The notes: generated by a model not told the origin, from the sequence alone. Shown: positions 52,668 through 62,835, counted from the stretch's first letter. The stretch is DNA of 64,000 bases from Flavobacteriales bacterium (GCA_016703005.1 JADJCX010000019.1:1-64000), one strand, 5' to 3'. Numbers and translations are program-made.

Positions 52668-55600
52668 CTACTCGCCCAGCGGAAGCGCAACGATGAACGT
52701 GGTTCCCTCACCCACTTGTGTGCTGAAGTTCACGGTGCCACCCGCTTGCTCCACCATCCGTTTCACCATGGCCAGGCCCAAACCCATACCGTGCGTCTTC
52801 GTGGTGAAGCTTGGTGTGAAGATGCGTTCGCGCGCTTCCTCCGGAATGCCGGTCCCGTTGTCTTGCACTTCGGCTATTGCGTGATCCGCATCCGCACGCA
52901 GCAGCACTTCAATTTTTCCGCGGCGGCCGTCGGGTATTGCCTGCAGCGCGTTCTTGATCAGGTTGTTGAACACGCGCAGCAGGTGTTCTCGATCGGCTTT
53001 CACCATCAACGGTGATGTTGCGCGAAGGATGATGTCAGCGTTGGGGGTACCGTCGAACAATGCGACCGCGCTCTTTGCCACATCGTTCAAGTCGAGCGTG
53101 CTTTCGTTGGCCGCGCTCATCTGCGCGAACTGCGAGAAGTCGTTGGCCACACGGCTCAGCGCATCGATCTGCTCCACCATGCTCGCACTGAAACGATCCA
53201 GTTTTTGCCGGGCGTCAGGAGCATTGGCATCCCACGAGCGTTGGAAGTGCTGTATGCCGAGCTTCATCGGTGTCAGCGGGTTCTTGATCTCGTGCGCGAC
53301 CTGTCGTGCCATTTCCTTCCACGCGCTTTCACGTTCGCTGCGTGCCAGTTTATCCGCACTCGCGCGCAGCTCTTCCACCTTCTTGTTATATACCGATACC
53401 AGCTCGCCGATTTCGTCGCGACCGTTGTACTGGATAGGTTCGTTGGCGCCCTGCAGCGCCATACCGGCAATACGTTTCCGCAACACCGCCAAAGGCCGCG
53501 TGGTCCAATTGCTGATGAGCACGCCAGCAAGCAACGAAAGCGCGAGCAACAGCACAAAGAGATTGACGATCGCCGTGAACAACGTACTCCGCTCCTGCTC
53601 CAATTCCCCTTGGCGCGCGAACGAAGGAAGGTTGACGAACGCAAGCAATGCACCGCGGGTATCGCGCAACGGCAAGTACGCGCTGCGGAACTGTGCCGCA
53701 CCGATGCGCTCCACATGCACGAAAGCGCTCTGCCCGTCGCGCACCAATCGGTCGAAGGCGCTGGGGTGCATGCGCGTGCCCACCAATCCGGCATCGAAGA
53801 CCTGCGGCCTGCTGGTGGAGTGTAGTTGGCCGCTGGGGGTGTACAGGTTGATGTCGGTGAAGAACACGTTGCTGAATTTGCTCAGCAGGCGGTTCAGGTA
53901 GGCCGCGCGATCAGTACCGATCACTGTTTCACCTTCAAGCTTGTGTTGTAGTTCAACGACCACGCTCCGTGTTTTTTCCAGCAGCGCTTCGTCGTTACGC
54001 TCGGTGTACAGACCCGTGAGCAAACGTTGCGCACCGAAGCTGAAGAAGAACAACCCGACGGCTGCGAACACGAGCAACGCCACGCGCACTTTGGCGCCGA
54101 TGGACAGGGCCGGGAAGGCGGTGCGATAGGAAAGCGGGCGCAGCAGGAATGCGCAAACGAGCAGCGCGCTCAAAAAGGCGAAGAGCCAGCTGAACGTCGT
54201 GGCCTTGGCCATCAGCGATGGCAGGGGCAAGGCAAGCACCACCAAGGAACCATCGACAGTCCCGAATGCCAATTCGCTATTGCCATTGTGCTCGCGCCAA
54301 AGCATGCCGTTGTCGGACAAACGGGTGGACCACTTCATGGGGAACTCAGCCCCCCGCGCCTCCATCAGCACGCCTTGCTCATAGCGCGCGGTGGAGTATG
54401 CAATGCGATTTGTTCCATTGTTGCGCGCATCGTTCAGCAGAAGCTCGGGATAACCTTGTCCTTCTGGCGCGATACGCGGATGAAGCTCCACGATCAACTG
54501 TACTGGCGGACTCGTGTCGGCCACCATCACAGCGACCTGGGCGTGATAGAAGGTGCTCTGCCCGGGAGCAGTACGGATGAACAGATCGGGCATGTCGGCC
54601 ACGGCGAAGGACCTCGTGAAGGCGCTACCCACGCGCTCCAGCGATCGCGGTGGTTCGGCGGAAGTCGAGCAGCGCAGGTTGCCCTCTGGATCGAACGCGT
54701 ACAGCCTGATCGCATAGCGCTCCCAATACCCGCTGAAGAATTCCTGTCGCACCCGTGTTTCGAGATCATTGGCCGAACAAGGGTTGGTATCGGTGAGCAG
54801 AGCGTACACATTACTGTCCGCACGCAGCCGTGGCGCCGTTTCGCGGAAGAGCAGCTCCACCACGGGATCATCGTTGGTCACCATGCGCTCGGCCAACAAC
54901 TCGCGCTCGTTGTGTTCGCGGTTCTGCGCGTATTTGATCAGCAAGTGCGCGTTCACCAGTGACAACACGGCGATGCCGGCGATCGCATGCCCGAAGTGGT
55001 ACCGCCTGCGCCGACCGACGATCACAATGAGCAACAACGGTAAGGGCCATAACACGAGCATCAGATCCACGATGCCTGCGCGGTGATGGAGGAAAAGAGA
55101 CAGGAGCGCGCCTGCCAACGTGATCACGAAGACGTGCCTCGGTTTGGCTGAGACCGCAAGTGATCGAGCAGCAGCATCCGCCAACAACAGCCAGGTCGTA
55201 AAGAGCAATGCGATGGAAGCGAGCGCGACAACGCTGTACGCGTTCAGCCGCTCCAAGTGGTGTAGGTCAAGATCCACGCTGCTGTCTTCCACCAGGCCGA
55301 TCACCAGTGTGGTGATCCACCACGCCATCAGCAGAAGCCCGGCCGTGACGACCGATCCGGCAACGGCCGAAGCGCGACCAGGCAACACCTGCATACCACG
55401 CAACGCCACATGCGCAAAGCGCGCCAGCATCATTAGTAGGATGCCTGTGATGAGCAGATCCCCGAGCGAGGGCAACAGCCATGATGTCGCGTAGAGCTGC
55501 GGACCAAAGAGCGGCAAACGATCGAAAGGCGTGATCGGATAGACCTGCATGCTCAGGTAGCGCAGCGCGATCAGCAGCACTGCGAACAGGAGCACCGCCG

Positions 55601-56300
55601 TCCACGTGAGCGATCGTCGCGCAAGCCCCATGCATGTTTCCCAACAGGCCGCGAGCAAGAGCAGGCTGGCACCGATGCGCAGCAGTAGTTTCAGAATGTC
55701 CCAAGCGTTGAAAGGCAACTGCTCCGTATCCCACGTGAGCCGGAACAACACGTTGCCGTCCGCATCGCGCACGACTGGTCCGATCCCGGCTGTGGTGGCC
55801 GCGCTGATACCGCGCGTTACATGCAGTGAAGGATGGAATCCGGCGGAAAGGAAACGGTTGCGGACCGGTGGCGTGGTCCACACTTCCGCCAGCGCGTGCC
55901 ATTTGGGATCTTGTCCACTGGATGCATGCAATGCAATGCCGTTCGCTGTTTTGAACTGTGCGGTCGTGCAGTGCATCAAAGAATCTTCCTGAACGGCGAG
56001 CGCGCTTGTCCAAAGTGCCAGCGTGTCGGCATCCCACGCCCAGAACGCGAAACCATCGCGATCCCGTTCTGCATCCATACGTGCAGCGAACGTCGAACGC
56101 GTTGCGGCAACGCCTTCGCTTTCGGCGGTACGGCTCCATGCCTCCACGCTCGACACCAGCAAACGCGACTTGTCGATGATCGCGGCTTGGAGATGATCGG
56201 CTTCGCGCTGCAAGCGCTCATCGGCATCGGGTCCGTCGCACAACAGCGAGAGGCCCGCGAGCGCAACGCTCAACAACAGCAGAAGGTGGGAACGTTGCAT
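52668..56300 (-). CDS. Large NtrY-like sensor histidine kinase
   Basis: The ATG at 56300 gives 1210 residues; the longer frame adds 51 residues of leader. About a dozen membrane helices are spread over residues 5-930, with two large extracytoplasmic stretches (about 25-190 and 455-690). A HAMP-like segment (TRPLAVLRKRIAGMALQ) leads to the H box VAHEIKNPLTPMKLGIQHFQ (phospho-acceptor His). The ATPase part has FNNLIKNALQAIPDG, VQDNGTGIPEEARERIF and GMGLGLAMVKRMVEQAGGT. The NtrY-type PLTPMKLG box and length are notable. No response regulator gene is adjacent, so its partner is elsewhere. Confidence 0.92.
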   Translation of the reverse strand: MQRSHLLLLLSVALAGLSLLCDGPDADERLQREADHLQAAIIDKSRLLVSSVEAWSRTAESEGVAATRSTFAARMDAERDRDGFAFWAWDADTLALWTSALAVQEDSLMHCTTAQFKTANGIALHASSGQDPKWHALAEVWTTPPVRNRFLSAGFHPSLHVTRGISAATTAGIGPVVRDADGNVLFRLTWDTEQLPFNAWDILKLLLRIGASLLLLAACWETCMGLARRSLTWTAVLLFAVLLIALRYLSMQVYPITPFDRLPLFGPQLYATSWLLPSLGDLLITGILLMMLARFAHVALRGMQVLPGRASAVAGSVVTAGLLLMAWWITTLVIGLVEDSSVDLDLHHLERLNAYSVVALASIALLFTTWLLLADAAARSLAVSAKPRHVFVITLAGALLSLFLHHRAGIVDLMLVLWPLPLLLIVIVGRRRRYHFGHAIAGIAVLSLVNAHLLIKYAQNREHNERELLAERMVTNDDPVVELLFRETAPRLRADSNVYALLTDTNPCSANDLETRVRQEFFSGYWERYAIRLYAFDPEGNLRCSTSAEPPRSLERVGSAFTRSFAVADMPDLFIRTAPGQSTFYHAQVAVMVADTSPPVQLIVELHPRIAPEGQGYPELLLNDARNNGTNRIAYSTARYEQGVLMEARGAEFPMKWSTRLSDNGMLWREHNGNSELAFGTVDGSLVVLALPLPSLMAKATTFSWLFAFLSALLVCAFLLRPLSYRTAFPALSIGAKVRVALLVFAAVGLFFFSFGAQRLLTGLYTERNDEALLEKTRSVVVELQHKLEGETVIGTDRAAYLNRLLSKFSNVFFTDINLYTPSGQLHSTSRPQVFDAGLVGTRMHPSAFDRLVRDGQSAFVHVERIGAAQFRSAYLPLRDTRGALLAFVNLPSFARQGELEQERSTLFTAIVNLFVLLLALSLLAGVLISNWTTRPLAVLRKRIAGMALQGANEPIQYNGRDEIGELVSVYNKKVEELRASADKLARSERESAWKEMARQVAHEIKNPLTPMKLGIQHFQRSWDANAPDARQKLDRFSASMVEQIDALSRVANDFSQFAQMSAANESTLDLNDVAKSAVALFDGTPNADIILRATSPLMVKADREHLLRVFNNLIKNALQAIPDGRRGKIEVLLRADADHAIAEVQDNGTGIPEEARERIFTPSFTTKTHGMGLGLAMVKRMVEQAGGTVNFSTQVGEGTTFIVALPLGE

Positions 56301-56365
56301 GACCGGCCGGGCGCCGCACAAGGGTTGAGCCAAAGTAACGGTGCCGCGCGCCACCGTTCGGCGCT

Positions 56366-57850
56366 TCACCCCAAGCCCTCCACGTACTTCCTGTCGTTCG
56401 CGAGGCGGGGCATTTTGCTCTGAGCATCGTTCATGCCGCGGGCTTTCATCCATGCCGCGAAGCCCCCGCGTTGCACCGACGTGATCACCAATGGACGCAG
56501 TACGCTGCCGGTGATGAGGTCTTTGTAGTAAGGATTTCGCATCTGCAAAGCGGTGTCGACGCTCGCGGCAAAGCGGGACAAGTCAGCCGGCGGCGCCGCG
56601 AATTCAATGAACCACTCGTGGTAGGGGAGGCCACCGCCGGGTGGCGAGAGCTGCGGTGCCATGGTGAATTCGGTGACCTCGCAGGGTAAGGCGTGCATGG
56701 CATCGCGCAAGGCACCTTCCACTTCTTCGCCGATCACATGCTCGCCGAACGCGCTGGTGAAATGTTTGGTGCGACCCGTAACCACAACGCGCGGTGGCGA
56801 CAGCGAAATGAAGCGCACCGTATCGCCGATCTCGTAGCCCCACAGCCCGGCATTCGTGTGCAGCACGAGTGCATAGTTCACGCCGACTTGCACTTCAGCC
56901 AACGACAACCGATCCGTCTTCGCTCCTGTACCTGACTGTGGAATGAACTCGAAATAGATACCGTTGTCGATCACCAACAGCATGCCTTCTTCCTCGCGCT
57001 GGTCTTGGTAGGCGATGAAGCCCTCGCTGGCGGGGAAGAGTTCCAGCGCAGGGACCTTCGCGCCGATCAACGCCTCCATGCGTGAGCGATAGGGCTGGTA
57101 GTTGACACCACCATAAACGAAGAGCGAGAAGTTGGGGAACACCTCGCGTACCGTTCTCTTTCCGCTTTTTAGCAGCAAGCGTTCGAAATACATCTGCACC
57201 CATGCCGGTATGCCGCTGATCAAGCGCATGTCCTCGTGCAGTGTCTCATCCACGATCGCATCCACCTTCGTTTCCCAATCAGCAATGGTGTTCACGGCGT
57301 AGCTCGGCAGGCGGTTCTTCAACAGGTACTTGGGAACATGGTTGGCCACGATGCCGCTGAGCCTGCCCATGGGGATGGCTCCTTTCTTATCGAGCACCGG
57401 GCTGCCTTGCAGGAAGATCATCTTGCCGCCAACGAAATCGGCGTTGCCGGTGCGCGCCACGTACGCCAGCAATGCACGCCGCGCACTACCGATGTGGTTG
57501 GGCAGACTTTCCTTGGTAATGGGTATGTACTTGGCGCCGCTGGTGGTGCCGCTCGTCTTGCACAGGTACAGTGGTTGTCCGGGCCACAGGACATCGCGTT
57601 CTCCCGCGATCACCCGCTCCACATACGGACGCAAGCCTTCGTAATCGCGCAAGGGTAACGCTTTGATCAGTGAGGCATGATCGTGTACCTCCTTCAACCC
57701 ATGATCCTTGCCGAAGGCCGTTCGGGCACCTTGCTTCAACAACTTCCGCAGCACCTTTTGTTGCGTGCGCACCGGATCCAACGCGCGCTGCATTACGGCC
57801 TTGGTAACAAGGCGGGCGTACGGCTTGGCGAAGGCGGACTTAAGGCTCAT
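56366..57850 (-). CDS. GH3-family acyl/auxin-type adenylating protein
   Basis: The ATG at 57850 (MSLKSAFAKPYARLVTKAVM) starts a 494-residue protein of the GH3 family, which resembles plant acyl-acid-amido synthetases and adenylates a carboxylic acid. Marks are the ATP loop YLCKTSGTTSGAKYIPITKE, VNYQPYRSRMEALIG, ELFPASEGFIAYQD and GYEIGDTVRFIS with VVVTGRTKHFTSAFGEHVI near the end. Bacterial substrates are mostly unknown. Its ATG overlaps the M23 peptidase stop in the alternate frame (CAATGAG), so the open frame that seems to fuse the two is an artefact of a frame change. Confidence 0.88.
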   Translation of the reverse strand: MSLKSAFAKPYARLVTKAVMQRALDPVRTQQKVLRKLLKQGARTAFGKDHGLKEVHDHASLIKALPLRDYEGLRPYVERVIAGERDVLWPGQPLYLCKTSGTTSGAKYIPITKESLPNHIGSARRALLAYVARTGNADFVGGKMIFLQGSPVLDKKGAIPMGRLSGIVANHVPKYLLKNRLPSYAVNTIADWETKVDAIVDETLHEDMRLISGIPAWVQMYFERLLLKSGKRTVREVFPNFSLFVYGGVNYQPYRSRMEALIGAKVPALELFPASEGFIAYQDQREEEGMLLVIDNGIYFEFIPQSGTGAKTDRLSLAEVQVGVNYALVLHTNAGLWGYEIGDTVRFISLSPPRVVVTGRTKHFTSAFGEHVIGEEVEGALRDAMHALPCEVTEFTMAPQLSPPGGGLPYHEWFIEFAAPPADLSRFAASVDTALQMRNPYYKDLITGSVLRPLVITSVQRGGFAAWMKARGMNDAQSKMPRLANDRKYVEGLG

Positions 57851-58751
57851 TGAAAGACCATGTACTGCTGCGGGTCCAACGGCTTTACCAGCCAGCCACA
57901 GTTCGAAGTGCAGGTGCGGGCCGTCGCTCAGTTCGCCGCTGTTGCCGACGATGGCGATGGCTTCGCCGGCCTTGACGCGATCGCCGGTTTTCTTCAGCAG
58001 CACCGCGTTGTGTTTGTACACGCTGAGCAGTTCGCCGGGGTGTTGCACGTTGAGCACGTAGCCACCATCTGCCGTCCACGAGGCCAGCACCACGGTGCCT
58101 TCCAAGCAGGCCTTCACGGGTTCGTTGGCTTTGGTGGCCAAGTCGATGCCGAAGTGGCCTTCCTTGTGCGCGTACGTGTCGGTGACGACGCCACGCAGGG
58201 GTGAGAAGAAGATGAGCCCGGCCAAGTCGCGGCGTTCGTGGTCGGTAGCGGTCTCCGAAAGGCTGTACTGTTCGTCTTTGGCGGTGCGCTGCCTGAAGGC
58301 GCTATCGGCGGGGCTGGCGGCGAGGTCCTCGGTGCCCGGTGCGGAGGTGATGCGCGGCAGTTGTTTGACGCTATCGGGGCTCAGTTCGCCGCTGAAGATG
58401 CGGCGTAGGTTCTCGGTGTAGGCGGCATGCACGGCCACTTCGCGCTTGAGCGAATCGGCGAGGTGTGGCTGCGTGGAAGCTGTGCACGCGCACATCGGTA
58501 TCGGCGTAGCCGGGTATGTAGCGCTTGAGGGGTGTGAAGACGATGAGCGAGACGGTGATGGCGGCGGTGATGCCCAACAGGCCGATGAGCATGAGCACCA
58601 CGTTGACGGGCGTAAGGCGTATGCTGAAGCTTTCCTTGAAGGTGTTGTCGTTGATGAGCAGCAGCCGGTATTTGCTCCACAGTTTGCGGATGGCACGCTT
58701 GCGCCTGCCAAGTGCAGGCCTGATTGGGGCGGTGGCGGTGGGGCGCTCCAT
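57847..58751 (-). pseudogene. M23-family peptidase with N-terminal membrane anchor, two frameshifts
   Basis: The ATG at 58751 (MERPTATAPIRPALGRRKRA) begins an anchor helix (NVVLMLIGLLGITAAITVSL). Frame is then lost near 58455-58475. The next frame gives a coiled coil (AVHAAYTENLRRIFSGELSP) and the M23 core: FSPLRGVVTDTYAHKEGHFGID with first zinc His and Asp, VYKHNAVLLKKTGD, and GPHLHFELWLAGK. A second shift near 57875 is needed to reach the natural end DPQQYMVFQ and stop at 57847, which overlaps the GH3 start. The intact protein would cut peptidoglycan cross-links or act as a scaffold of T9SS or division type. Both shifts are single-base, as at other damaged spots of the window. Confidence 0.8.
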
Positions 58752-58888
58752 CGGTTCGGTATTGCTTCTGGATCCCGACAAGGTCGGGAGGCAAAGATGG
58801 GCTCAGGGGTCCGTTGACCGTCCGGAAGTCGGGACGAGGCTTCAGGCTGCGGCAATATCTTCGGCCCCCTTTAGTTGTAAGCACGCGC

Positions 58889-61507
58889 GTGAACTCACCC
58901 ACTCTATACCGCAAAGGCCTGCTGCTATCGCTCTGTGCGTTGGTGGTGCTGGCCGCGTGCAGCGTGCGCAAGAACACGGGCATGAGCCGTGCCTGGCACC
59001 GCCTGCTGGCGCGGGACAATGCGTGGTTCAACGCCAACCTGAAGCTGAACGAGATCAACGCCGAGATCGAGAAAGCGTACGTCTACGACTTCGATAACGT
59101 GCTGCCGGTGTTCGTGCACGGCACCCCCGAACAAGCCAAAGCCGCCATACCCGAAGTGGAGAAATGCATCACCAAGTGCAACACGGTGATCAAGCGCCAC
59201 TCCATGGAGTTCGAAGGCAAGCAGCGCAACAAGTGGATCGCCGATGCCTACTTCGTCATCGGCAAAAGCCACTACACCAAGCAGGCCTATGCCGAAGCCG
59301 AGCGCCGCTTCAGCTTCATGGGCCGCAAATTCAAGGGCCACGAACTGTTCTATGAAGCCAAGCTGTGGGGCGCGCGCTGCGCCATACAGATGGAGCAGTA
59401 CGCCAAGGCCCAAAGCCTGCTCGATGAAATAAAGCAAGCGCCCAAGCTCCCCAAGCGCTACCCGCTCGATCACCTCGCCGCAGTGCAGGCCGATCTGGAT
59501 CTGAAGCGCGGCAAGGTGGAAGATGCCATCACCGGTCTGCAGCGCGCCGTTGAGTTGGCCGAGAAGAAGAACGATCGTGTGCGGTGGGCCTTCATCCTCG
59601 CGCAGCTGTACGATCACAAAGGGCGAGGCAGCGAAGCCGTGGCGCAGTTCAGGCGTGTCACACGCATGAACCCGCCGTACGAAATGGACTTCCAAGCGCG
59701 CATCTACCAAGCGCTGGCCTTCGATGCGGGCAACAGCAAAGGCCTGCGCAAAACGCTTACCCGCATGTTGCGTGATGAGAAGCACAAGGATCACTTCGAC
59801 ATGATCCACTACGCGCTGGCCGATCTGGACATCAAGGAAGGCAACGACAGCAGCGCCATTGCGCACCTCAAAACCAGCGCGCAGGTCAACACCACCGACG
59901 TGAAGCAGAAGGCCAAGACCTTCATGAAGCTGGCCGACGTGTACTTCGAAGACCGCGTGTATGTGAGCGCGCAGCAGTATTACGACAGCACGCGCATGGT
60001 GCTGGCCGAAGACCACAAGCGCTACGAGGAAGTGGTGAACAAGGCCGAAGTGCTCACCGAGTTGGTGGAGCAGCTGGACATCATAAACCGCGAGGACAGC
60101 CTGCAGGGCCTGTTCGCCATGAGCGACGAAGACCGCAGCAAACTGATCAAGGAAAAGATCCGCGAACGCGAGCGGCTGGAGGAAGAACGCAAGGAAGAAG
60201 AGGAGCGCGCGCGCGAAGTGGCCAACAGCGGTGTGGTGCCTGGCAAGCCCGTGCAACCGGGAGCACCGGCCGGTGGTGGTTGGTACTTCTACAATCCGCA
60301 GAGCCTGAGCCGCGGCATGGTGGAGTTCAAGAAGAAATGGGGCACACGTCCGAACGAAGACGATTGGCGGCGCAAGGACAAAGCCGGCAGCGCCAACCAG
60401 GATGTTGCCGAGGAAGAAGAAGATGGCGGCAAGGAAGAAGAAGGGGAGAAGGGCGAACCCGAATGGAAGAAGGAAGAGACCTACCTGAAGGACATCCCGA
60501 AGGACAGTGCCGACATCGGCATCAGCAACGAGCGGATCTGCGAAGCGCTGTACAAGTGCGGCATGATCTACAAGGAGAAGCTGGACGATGACGAGAACGG
60601 TATCGAGAGCTTCGAGATCCTCAACTCACGGTTCGACAACTGTCGCTACACCCCCGAGAGCCACTACCAGTTGTACCGCATCTATTTGGAGAAGGAGCAG
60701 AGCGGCAACTACTTCGCCATGGACGAGCGGGCCAGTTCGAAGCACTATGCGGACATCATATTGGAACGTTGGCCCAGCAGCGAATTCGCTCGCTTGGTGC
60801 GCGACCCGAACGTGCTGGCCAGCGACGAAGAGCGCAAGCTCTTGGAAACGGAGCAGTACAGCGCCATGTACAGCCAGTTCAAGCGCGGCAACTACTTGCC
60901 CGTTATGGCCGGTTGCGATAGCGTGTTGGCCAACGAGCCACAGAACCACCTGCGCGCAAAGCACCACTTGCTGAAGGCCATGTGCATCGGCAACCTGCGC
61001 ATGCGCGATGCCTTCATTGCCGCCCTTACGGAAGTGAAGACCCAATATCCCGGTACCGACGAAGCCAAGGGCGCGGAGCAGATCCTCACCAACCTGCAAC
61101 AGCAAGCCCCGGTGGGTGAAGCTCCGGCACCAGCTGGCCCGGCCTACCACTTCGAGGATGGCAAACATTACTTCGCCATGGTGGTGCCCAACGGCGTGGT
61201 GGATGTGAACACCGTGAAGGCCAAACTCACCGACTTCAACGCACAGTACTTCCCCGGCACCACGGTGCAGGTGCAAGCCAGCTTCCTCGATGCCGACCAC
61301 CAAGTGGTGCAGCTAACGTTGTTCAACAGCAAGCAGGAAGCAATGGCGTTCTACGACCTGTACCTGAGCGATAAGCAGGTGCTGACGGGCATCAACGACA
61401 AGCAGTACCCGGCATTCGCCATAAGCCCCGATAACTACGCCGAGCTGTACAAGAGCAAGGATGTAGGGGCGTATTCGGCGTTTTTCGCCAGCAACTACTT
61501 GGAATAA
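58889..61507 (+). CDS. porW: PorW/SprE-type T9SS lipoprotein with TPR repeats
   Basis: This 872-residue protein is predicted from the GTG at 58889 (MNSPTLYRKGLLLSLCALVV), whose signal ends in a lipobox LAAC; the longer frame upstream is not protein-like. After the lipobox comes SVRKNTGMSRAWHRL, the hallmark start of PorW/SprE. A TPR superhelix spans about 45-430 (WIADAYFVIGKSHYTKQAYA, EDAITGLQRAVELAEKK). A charged Glu-rich region (about 440-570) and a further helical domain follow. PorW/SprE is needed for T9SS, linking ring and motor parts. It is the first gene of a cluster with a bactofilin and the ATP synthase genes. Close paralogues could have other roles. Confidence 0.85.
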   Translation: MNSPTLYRKGLLLSLCALVVLAACSVRKNTGMSRAWHRLLARDNAWFNANLKLNEINAEIEKAYVYDFDNVLPVFVHGTPEQAKAAIPEVEKCITKCNTVIKRHSMEFEGKQRNKWIADAYFVIGKSHYTKQAYAEAERRFSFMGRKFKGHELFYEAKLWGARCAIQMEQYAKAQSLLDEIKQAPKLPKRYPLDHLAAVQADLDLKRGKVEDAITGLQRAVELAEKKNDRVRWAFILAQLYDHKGRGSEAVAQFRRVTRMNPPYEMDFQARIYQALAFDAGNSKGLRKTLTRMLRDEKHKDHFDMIHYALADLDIKEGNDSSAIAHLKTSAQVNTTDVKQKAKTFMKLADVYFEDRVYVSAQQYYDSTRMVLAEDHKRYEEVVNKAEVLTELVEQLDIINREDSLQGLFAMSDEDRSKLIKEKIRERERLEEERKEEEERAREVANSGVVPGKPVQPGAPAGGGWYFYNPQSLSRGMVEFKKKWGTRPNEDDWRRKDKAGSANQDVAEEEEDGGKEEEGEKGEPEWKKEETYLKDIPKDSADIGISNERICEALYKCGMIYKEKLDDDENGIESFEILNSRFDNCRYTPESHYQLYRIYLEKEQSGNYFAMDERASSKHYADIILERWPSSEFARLVRDPNVLASDEERKLLETEQYSAMYSQFKRGNYLPVMAGCDSVLANEPQNHLRAKHHLLKAMCIGNLRMRDAFIAALTEVKTQYPGTDEAKGAEQILTNLQQQAPVGEAPAPAGPAYHFEDGKHYFAMVVPNGVVDVNTVKAKLTDFNAQYFPGTTVQVQASFLDADHQVVQLTLFNSKQEAMAFYDLYLSDKQVLTGINDKQYPAFAISPDNYAELYKSKDVGAYSAFFASNYLE

Positions 61508-61572
61508 GCCTCCGGGTAACGGGCGGAAGGGCCTCGGTCCCTACGCGGTCTTGGCGGTATATTCGCCGCAAC

Positions 61573-62022
61573 ATGTTCGGAACCTCAAAACCCAGCGAGC
61601 CCATGAACAAGGCGACAGAACCGGTGAACGCCGGCAAGATCAACAGCATCATGGAGGGTACCTCCATTGAAGGGGAGATCCGCAGCGACAGCAACATCCG
61701 CGTGGATGGCAGGGTGAAGGGAACGGTGAACGCCCGTGGCCGCGTGATCGTGGGGCAGACCGGAACGATCGAGGGCGAGATCATATGCCAGAGCAGCGAT
61801 ATTGAAGGCACCGTGATCGGCAAGATCAATTGCCAAGACCTGCTGAGCCTGAAGGCCACCGCCAAGTTGCAAGGCGACATCAACACGAAGAAACTGGCCA
61901 TTGAGCCGGGGGCGGTGTTCACCGGCAATTGCGCCATGAGCGGCGGTGTGGTGAAGGAGATGGACCCGATGCGGTTGCGAACGGAAGCGGCACCGGCGGC
62001 ACCGGCGCAAGCGGCACGGTAA
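61573..62022 (+). CDS. Bactofilin-type polymer-forming protein
   Basis: This 149-residue protein has a disordered N-terminal part (1-25) and a right-handed beta-helix core of repeated strands (STSIEGEIRSDSNIRVDGRV is approximated by TSIEGEIRSDSNIRVDGRV; then GRVIVGQTGTIEGEIICQSS and AKLQGDINTKKLAIEPGAVF), ending in an Ala/Pro tail. Bactofilins polymerise into cytoskeletal filaments near the membrane. In Flavobacteria this gene commonly sits between sprE/porW and the ATP synthase genes, as here. Confidence 0.92.
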   Translation: MFGTSKPSEPMNKATEPVNAGKINSIMEGTSIEGEIRSDSNIRVDGRVKGTVNARGRVIVGQTGTIEGEIICQSSDIEGTVIGKINCQDLLSLKATAKLQGDINTKKLAIEPGAVFTGNCAMSGGVVKEMDPMRLRTEAAPAAPAQAAR

Positions 62023-62126
62023 CGGACCCAAGCGACAAGACACACGTCTCAAGCTCCAAGCTCCAAGTCTGAAGAGGGGCCCACGACCGGGGTTTCTTTA
62101 TTGAGACTTGCAACTTGAACTTTAAG

Positions 62127-62513
62127 ATGTCCCGCTCCGCCGCACTACCCATTCTGTTGTTCAGCGCGGCTGTTGCATTGGCCACGTGGTTCGCGTTGTA
62201 CCTGAGCGAGCGCCCGTTCGGCTGGCCATACGTGGTGATGCTGGGCTACTTCGCGGTGATCAGTCTGCTGCTGCACGCTTGGCAGGAGAAGAGCGCCGGT
62301 GAGGTGAAGGTGTTCATGCGCCGCTTCATGACCGGGCTGGTGGTGAAGCTGATGTTGAGCGTGGTGGTGCTGGTGGTGCTGTTGGTCACTGCACCCGATG
62401 GTTACCGCAAGCCAATGAGCATTGCATTCGTGTTGCTGTATCTGGCCTTTCTCGGCTTCAGCACCGGGCGATTGGTGATGCTGATCCGCAAGGGCGACAC
62501 CGCAGCGCCATGA
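62127..62513 (+). CDS. Small integral membrane protein upstream of ATP synthase genes
   Basis: The ATG at 62127 gives 128 residues (MSRSAALPILLFSAAVALAT); the TTG upstream is less likely. Four membrane helices lie at about 6-25, 32-50, 70-92 and 100-120. Position before an AtpZ/AtpI-type gene and atpB fits an AtpI-like accessory protein, but no sequence motif proves it. It overlaps the next gene by 4 bases. Confidence 0.65.
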   Translation: MSRSAALPILLFSAAVALATWFALYLSERPFGWPYVVMLGYFAVISLLLHAWQEKSAGEVKVFMRRFMTGLVVKLMLSVVVLVVLLVTAPDGYRKPMSIAFVLLYLAFLGFSTGRLVMLIRKGDTAAP

Positions 62514-62758
62514 TCGACCCCCGTGACGGTATTGATAAGCAGGAAGCCGAGGAGGTGAACACCGCTGCCAAGGCGTACGGGCGCTATGGGGCATTGGGCG
62601 TGCAGATGGTAGTGTTCCTGGTCGTTGGTGTGTGGGGCGGTCTGTGGCTGGATGGCAAGACCGGATGGAAGTTCCCGCTGTTCACCTTGCTGGGTGTTTT
62701 TCTTGGGCTCGGTGGCGGCATCTGGTGCCTGTTCAAGGAGACCAAGAGGAAGCAGTGA
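62510..62758 (+). CDS. AtpZ/AtpI-family protein
   Basis: This 82-residue protein has two membrane helices in one hairpin, at about 22-44 and 52-74 (MVVFLVVGVWGGLWLDGKTG, then FTLLGVFLGLGGGIWCLFKE). The WLDGKTG-type loop and GLGGGIW glycine run are typical of AtpZ/AtpI, which aids assembly or Mg/Ca transport around the ATP synthase. It starts 4 bases inside the previous gene and precedes atpB. Confidence 0.85.
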   Translation: MIDPRDGIDKQEAEEVNTAAKAYGRYGALGVQMVVFLVVGVWGGLWLDGKTGWKFPLFTLLGVFLGLGGGIWCLFKETKRKQ

Positions 62759-62835
62759 CCGCTGCAGGCGCGGGCTCCCAACGGATTCTGCACAACCCTT
62801 CTTCCGTATTCCCAGGATCTACTTTCGCGGCCGCA

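Noticed and set aside
56366..58855. A natural fusion of peptidase and GH3 protein
   Set aside because: The peptidase's own ending and stop lie in the next frame exactly at the GH3 start; see finding.
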